Source of the DNA: JAFMDF01 sp964644655
GTDB taxonomy: Bacteria > Bacteroidota > Bacteroidia > Chitinophagales > Saprospiraceae
Length of the DNA: 7,257 nt
Direction of reading: 5' to 3'
Assembly: GCA_964644655.1 (NCBI GenBank)
Contig: CAZXYA010000483.1
Coordinates: forward strand, 1-7,257
Part shown: positions 5,767 to 7,257 of the stretch, one piece after another
Position numbering within the stretch: position 1 is the first letter of the stretch
Layout of the letters: each line of letters starts with the position of its first letter
Notes under the pieces: generated by a model
What the model saw: the letters and a program-made list of their open reading frames with translations, nothing else
Database searches by the model: none
Told to the model about the DNA's origin: nothing
Program-made: the position numbers and the translations under genes

Positions 5767-6867
5767 CTATATAAATTTCTTTCGCTGGATAAAAAATATA
5801 CCAAGATTTAGCAATAATATTCCAAAAATCAATAATCCCCATTGATTCATAGCAGGAATCGGTGGAATAGCCGCTATCATCGGTGGACAAACCGTATTAG
5901 TAGTGGTAGTCTTCGCATTTATTGTTCCATCATCATCGGTATCGCCCTCAAAAACAGTCAATAATAGATTTCCATTGACATCAAACGTATTGGTGGTTTT
6001 CCCTCTAAAGTCTATCGTTCCATTAGCGTCATTGTCTTCTATGGTAATCGTCATCAATAAAGTTCCATCGATGGCATAGGTATTTATGGTTTCTACTCGG
6101 CGTTCTAATGTACCATCATTATTACTGTCTCTTGTAAAAATACTAGTCAGTACATTTCCATTCGCATCATTCGTGTTCGTAGTCGTTTCTCTACTGTTAA
6201 TCGTTCCATTATTATTAAAATCCCTTTCAACAATCGTAGTCTCCACATTTCCATTCGCATCATAGGTATTCCTAGTCATTGTTATACTATTTATGATGCC
6301 ATTATTACCTACGTCAAATTCAACCGTCGAAGTCTCGACATTTCCATTGGCATCATAGGTAGTCCTAGTCGTTAATTTAGTTTCCGCTACTCCATCGTTA
6401 TTGTTATCAAATTCAATGACAGAGGTCAATATATTACCATTGGCATCATAGGTATTAGCCGTCATAGATTTATTGTCTATTATACCATCGCTATCATTGT
6501 CATTTTCTTGAATTGTGGTCAGTAGATTTCCATTAGTATCATAGGTATTAGTCGTGGTATTGGTAGAGGTTGATGTAGGGTTCTTAGTTTCATTAACTAC
6601 CATTAGAAGATTTCCATTGGCATCATAGGAATTGGTAATCGTTGTTATAAAATCTAGTGTTCCATCGTTGTCAAAGTCCCTTTCAAACAAGGAGGTTAGC
6701 TCATTGCCATTGGTATCAAAAGTTTTCGTAGTTGTAAAAAAGTCATCTACCACTCCATCATTATCCATATCTATTTCTGTGATAGAATGACAAAATTGGG
6801 AAAAGGAAGGCGTACTCAGTAGGCTAAAAAAGGCAAGTAGTGTGTATGCAATTAGCAGATCTCTCAT
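5767..6867 (-). CDS. secreted 31-residue-repeat protein with IPTL-CTERM sorting tail
   Basis: A 366-residue exported protein. The signal peptide covers about residues 1-23 (cleavage near SFS/Q24). From about residue 31 to 326 there are ten repeats of 31 residues, the last one partial. Each has a calcium-loop-like motif of the D-x-D-x-D-G type (for example DFDNDGTLD) and, about 12 residues later, an RHS-like YDANGN motif followed by a short hydrophobic strand. Repeat 3 is 28 residues and has lost the calcium-like loop in favour of a Ser/Thr/Asn-rich stretch; repeats 6 and 7 have Asn replacing Asp. Cysteines C26 and C327 bracket the repeats. The tail is IPAMNQWG (337-344), a hydrophobic segment (345-360) and QRKKFI, matching the IPTL-CTERM pattern thought to be processed by exosortase H; no such enzyme is in the window. 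The likely role is an extracellular or surface filament or adhesin-like protein, by inference. The repeat is also visible in the DNA as 93-bp units. Confidence 0.88.
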   Translation of the reverse strand: MRDLLIAYTLLAFFSLLSTPSFSQFCHSITEIDMDNDGVVDDFFTTTKTFDTNGNELTSLFERDFDNDGTLDFITTITNSYDANGNLLMVVNETKNPTSTSTNTTTNTYDTNGNLLTTIQENDNDSDGIIDNKSMTANTYDANGNILTSVIEFDNNNDGVAETKLTTRTTYDANGNVETSTVEFDVGNNGIINSITMTRNTYDANGNVETTIVERDFNNNGTINSRETTTNTNDANGNVLTSIFTRDSNNDGTLERRVETINTYAIDGTLLMTITIEDNDANGTIDFRGKTTNTFDVNGNLLLTVFEGDTDDDGTINAKTTTTNTVCPPMIAAIPPIPAMNQWGLLIFGILLLNLGIFFIQRKKFI

Positions 6868-7009
6868 GGGGGTAGTAGTGTTGAAAGGGTTAATTTAACA
6901 TTTAATGCTACGTTTGTCCAAGTGTTTGATTTTGAAAAAATTAACAACTGAGGCTATTTTTAGAAAATTAGTCTTATCAAAGTTTTTTTCTACGAATCAA
7001 ATAAAAAGC

Positions 7010-7057
7010 TTAATTGAAAATAGGAAAGGTTAATTGAAAATAGGAAAGGTTAATTGA
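7010..7057. repeat. 20-bp direct tandem repeat, 2.4 copies
   Basis: The unit TTAATTGAAAATAGGAAAGG occurs twice without any difference (7010-7029, 7030-7049), followed by the first eight bases of a third (7050-7057). It lies about 145-190 bp upstream of the IPTL-CTERM start. Exact identity suggests a recent slippage duplication; a regulatory role is possible but not shown. Confidence 0.85.
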
Positions 7058-7119
7058 GATAATATAGACAATAAGAATGCCACATCTAAGGGTCTATGAT
7101 AGAAAGCTAAATTCTGAGC

Positions 7120-7153
7120 AAAAAAAAGAGGGTTACTCTTAAAGCAACCCTCT
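7120..7153 (-). terminator. strong minus-strand terminator of a gene beyond the right edge
   Basis: Read on the minus strand, AGAGGGTTGCT, a TTAAG loop and AGTAACCCTCT form an 11-bp stem with one G-U wobble, running straight into eight T (the A run 7120-7127 on the plus strand). This is a canonical Rho-independent terminator. As it reads leftwards and no gene lies between it and the right edge, it should end a transcript entering from beyond 7257. Confidence 0.8.
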
Positions 7154-7168
7154 CCTAAGTTTTATACT

Positions 7169-7257
7169 TAGGCACTTAAAAGCCCTTTGAAACCAACAAA
7201 TTGTCGATATTTAGAAATGTCGATATTTTTTCAACTTCAATCTCAACCTTAACTTCA
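7169..7257 (+). repeat. dispersed intergenic repeat, copy 2 (cut by window end)
   Basis: TAGGCACTTAA, AGCC and the exact 18-mer ACCAACAAATTGTCGATA (7192-7209) match copy 1 at 1661-1757 in order and orientation. Here TGTCGATATTT occurs twice with a 16-bp period (7202-7212, 7218-7228), and then a degenerate hexamer run of the form TCAANN (about 7231-7257) reaches the window edge. Copy 1 has a similar hexamer run. The true right end lies outside the window. Confidence 0.7.

Larger units (their letters stand above)
6868..7257. other. intergenic region upstream of the IPTL-CTERM gene
   Basis: This gene-free 390 bp runs to the window edge. It holds a 20-bp tandem repeat, a strong minus-strand terminator, a small hairpin CCTAAGT/ACTTAGG (7154-7172, TTTAT loop) and the second copy of the dispersed repeat. 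The promoter of the IPTL-CTERM gene should lie within 6868-7120 on the minus strand; no clear TAnnTTTG element was found, and the leader before its ATG is C-rich rather than purine-rich. Confidence 0.6.

Noticed and set aside
5573..5890. Open frame of 105 codons on the minus strand
   Set aside because: It starts inside the IPTL-CTERM gene in another frame and runs through the MITE-like element and its hairpins; it has no recognisable domain and its composition is that of translated repeat DNA.
5767..6867. RHS toxin or polymorphic toxin
   Set aside because: The YDANGN motifs resemble RHS repeats, but the protein is small, lacks the RHS core and a C-terminal toxin domain, and ends in a sorting tail.

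Overview
The window looks like chromosomal DNA of an AT-rich member of the Bacteroidota, most plausibly near the Saprospiria. The reasons are: no purine-rich Shine-Dalgarno sequence before any start; an outer-membrane beta-barrel protein of a type common in that phylum; a lipoprotein whose first mature residues (C-Q-K-E) resemble the Bacteroidota surface-export signal; and a secreted repeat protein ending in an IPTL-CTERM-type sorting tail (IPAMNQWG, hydrophobic stretch, RKK). The phylum call is fairly safe. The class is inference.

Layout. 1-839 is AT-rich with no recognisable gene. 840-1442 (-) encodes a small outer-membrane barrel protein. 1443-2146 is non-coding and holds one copy of a dispersed repeat, several small hairpins and a perfect 25-bp palindrome 39 bp before the next gene. 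2147-2794 (+) encodes an unrecognised secreted cysteine-containing protein, followed by two intrinsic terminators. 2986-3357 holds two near-tandem copies of a long inverted-repeat (hairpin) element; the first carries a precise 19-bp GC-rich palindrome absent from the second. 3466-4593 (+) encodes a flavin-dependent monooxygenase-like enzyme, convergent with 4640-5464 (-), an alpha/beta-hydrolase lipoprotein. 5544-5719 is a 176-bp MITE-like element with perfect 19-bp terminal inverted repeats and a 10-bp target-site duplication. 5767-6867 (-) encodes the IPTL-CTERM protein, built from ten 31-residue repeats. 6868-7257 holds a 20-bp tandem repeat, a strong minus-strand terminator for a gene beyond the right edge, and a second copy of the dispersed repeat.

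No shared pathway links the five genes. Four of the products are probably exported or envelope proteins; the flavoenzyme looks cytoplasmic. The hydrolase and the IPTL-CTERM gene lie in the same direction, and the MITE-like element sits between them, so it may separate a once closer pair.

The most notable content is the density of small non-coding repeats: at least four distinct families in about 7 kb, with a nested insertion and one insertion with intact target duplication. No transposase, integrase, CRISPR array, tRNA or rRNA is visible.
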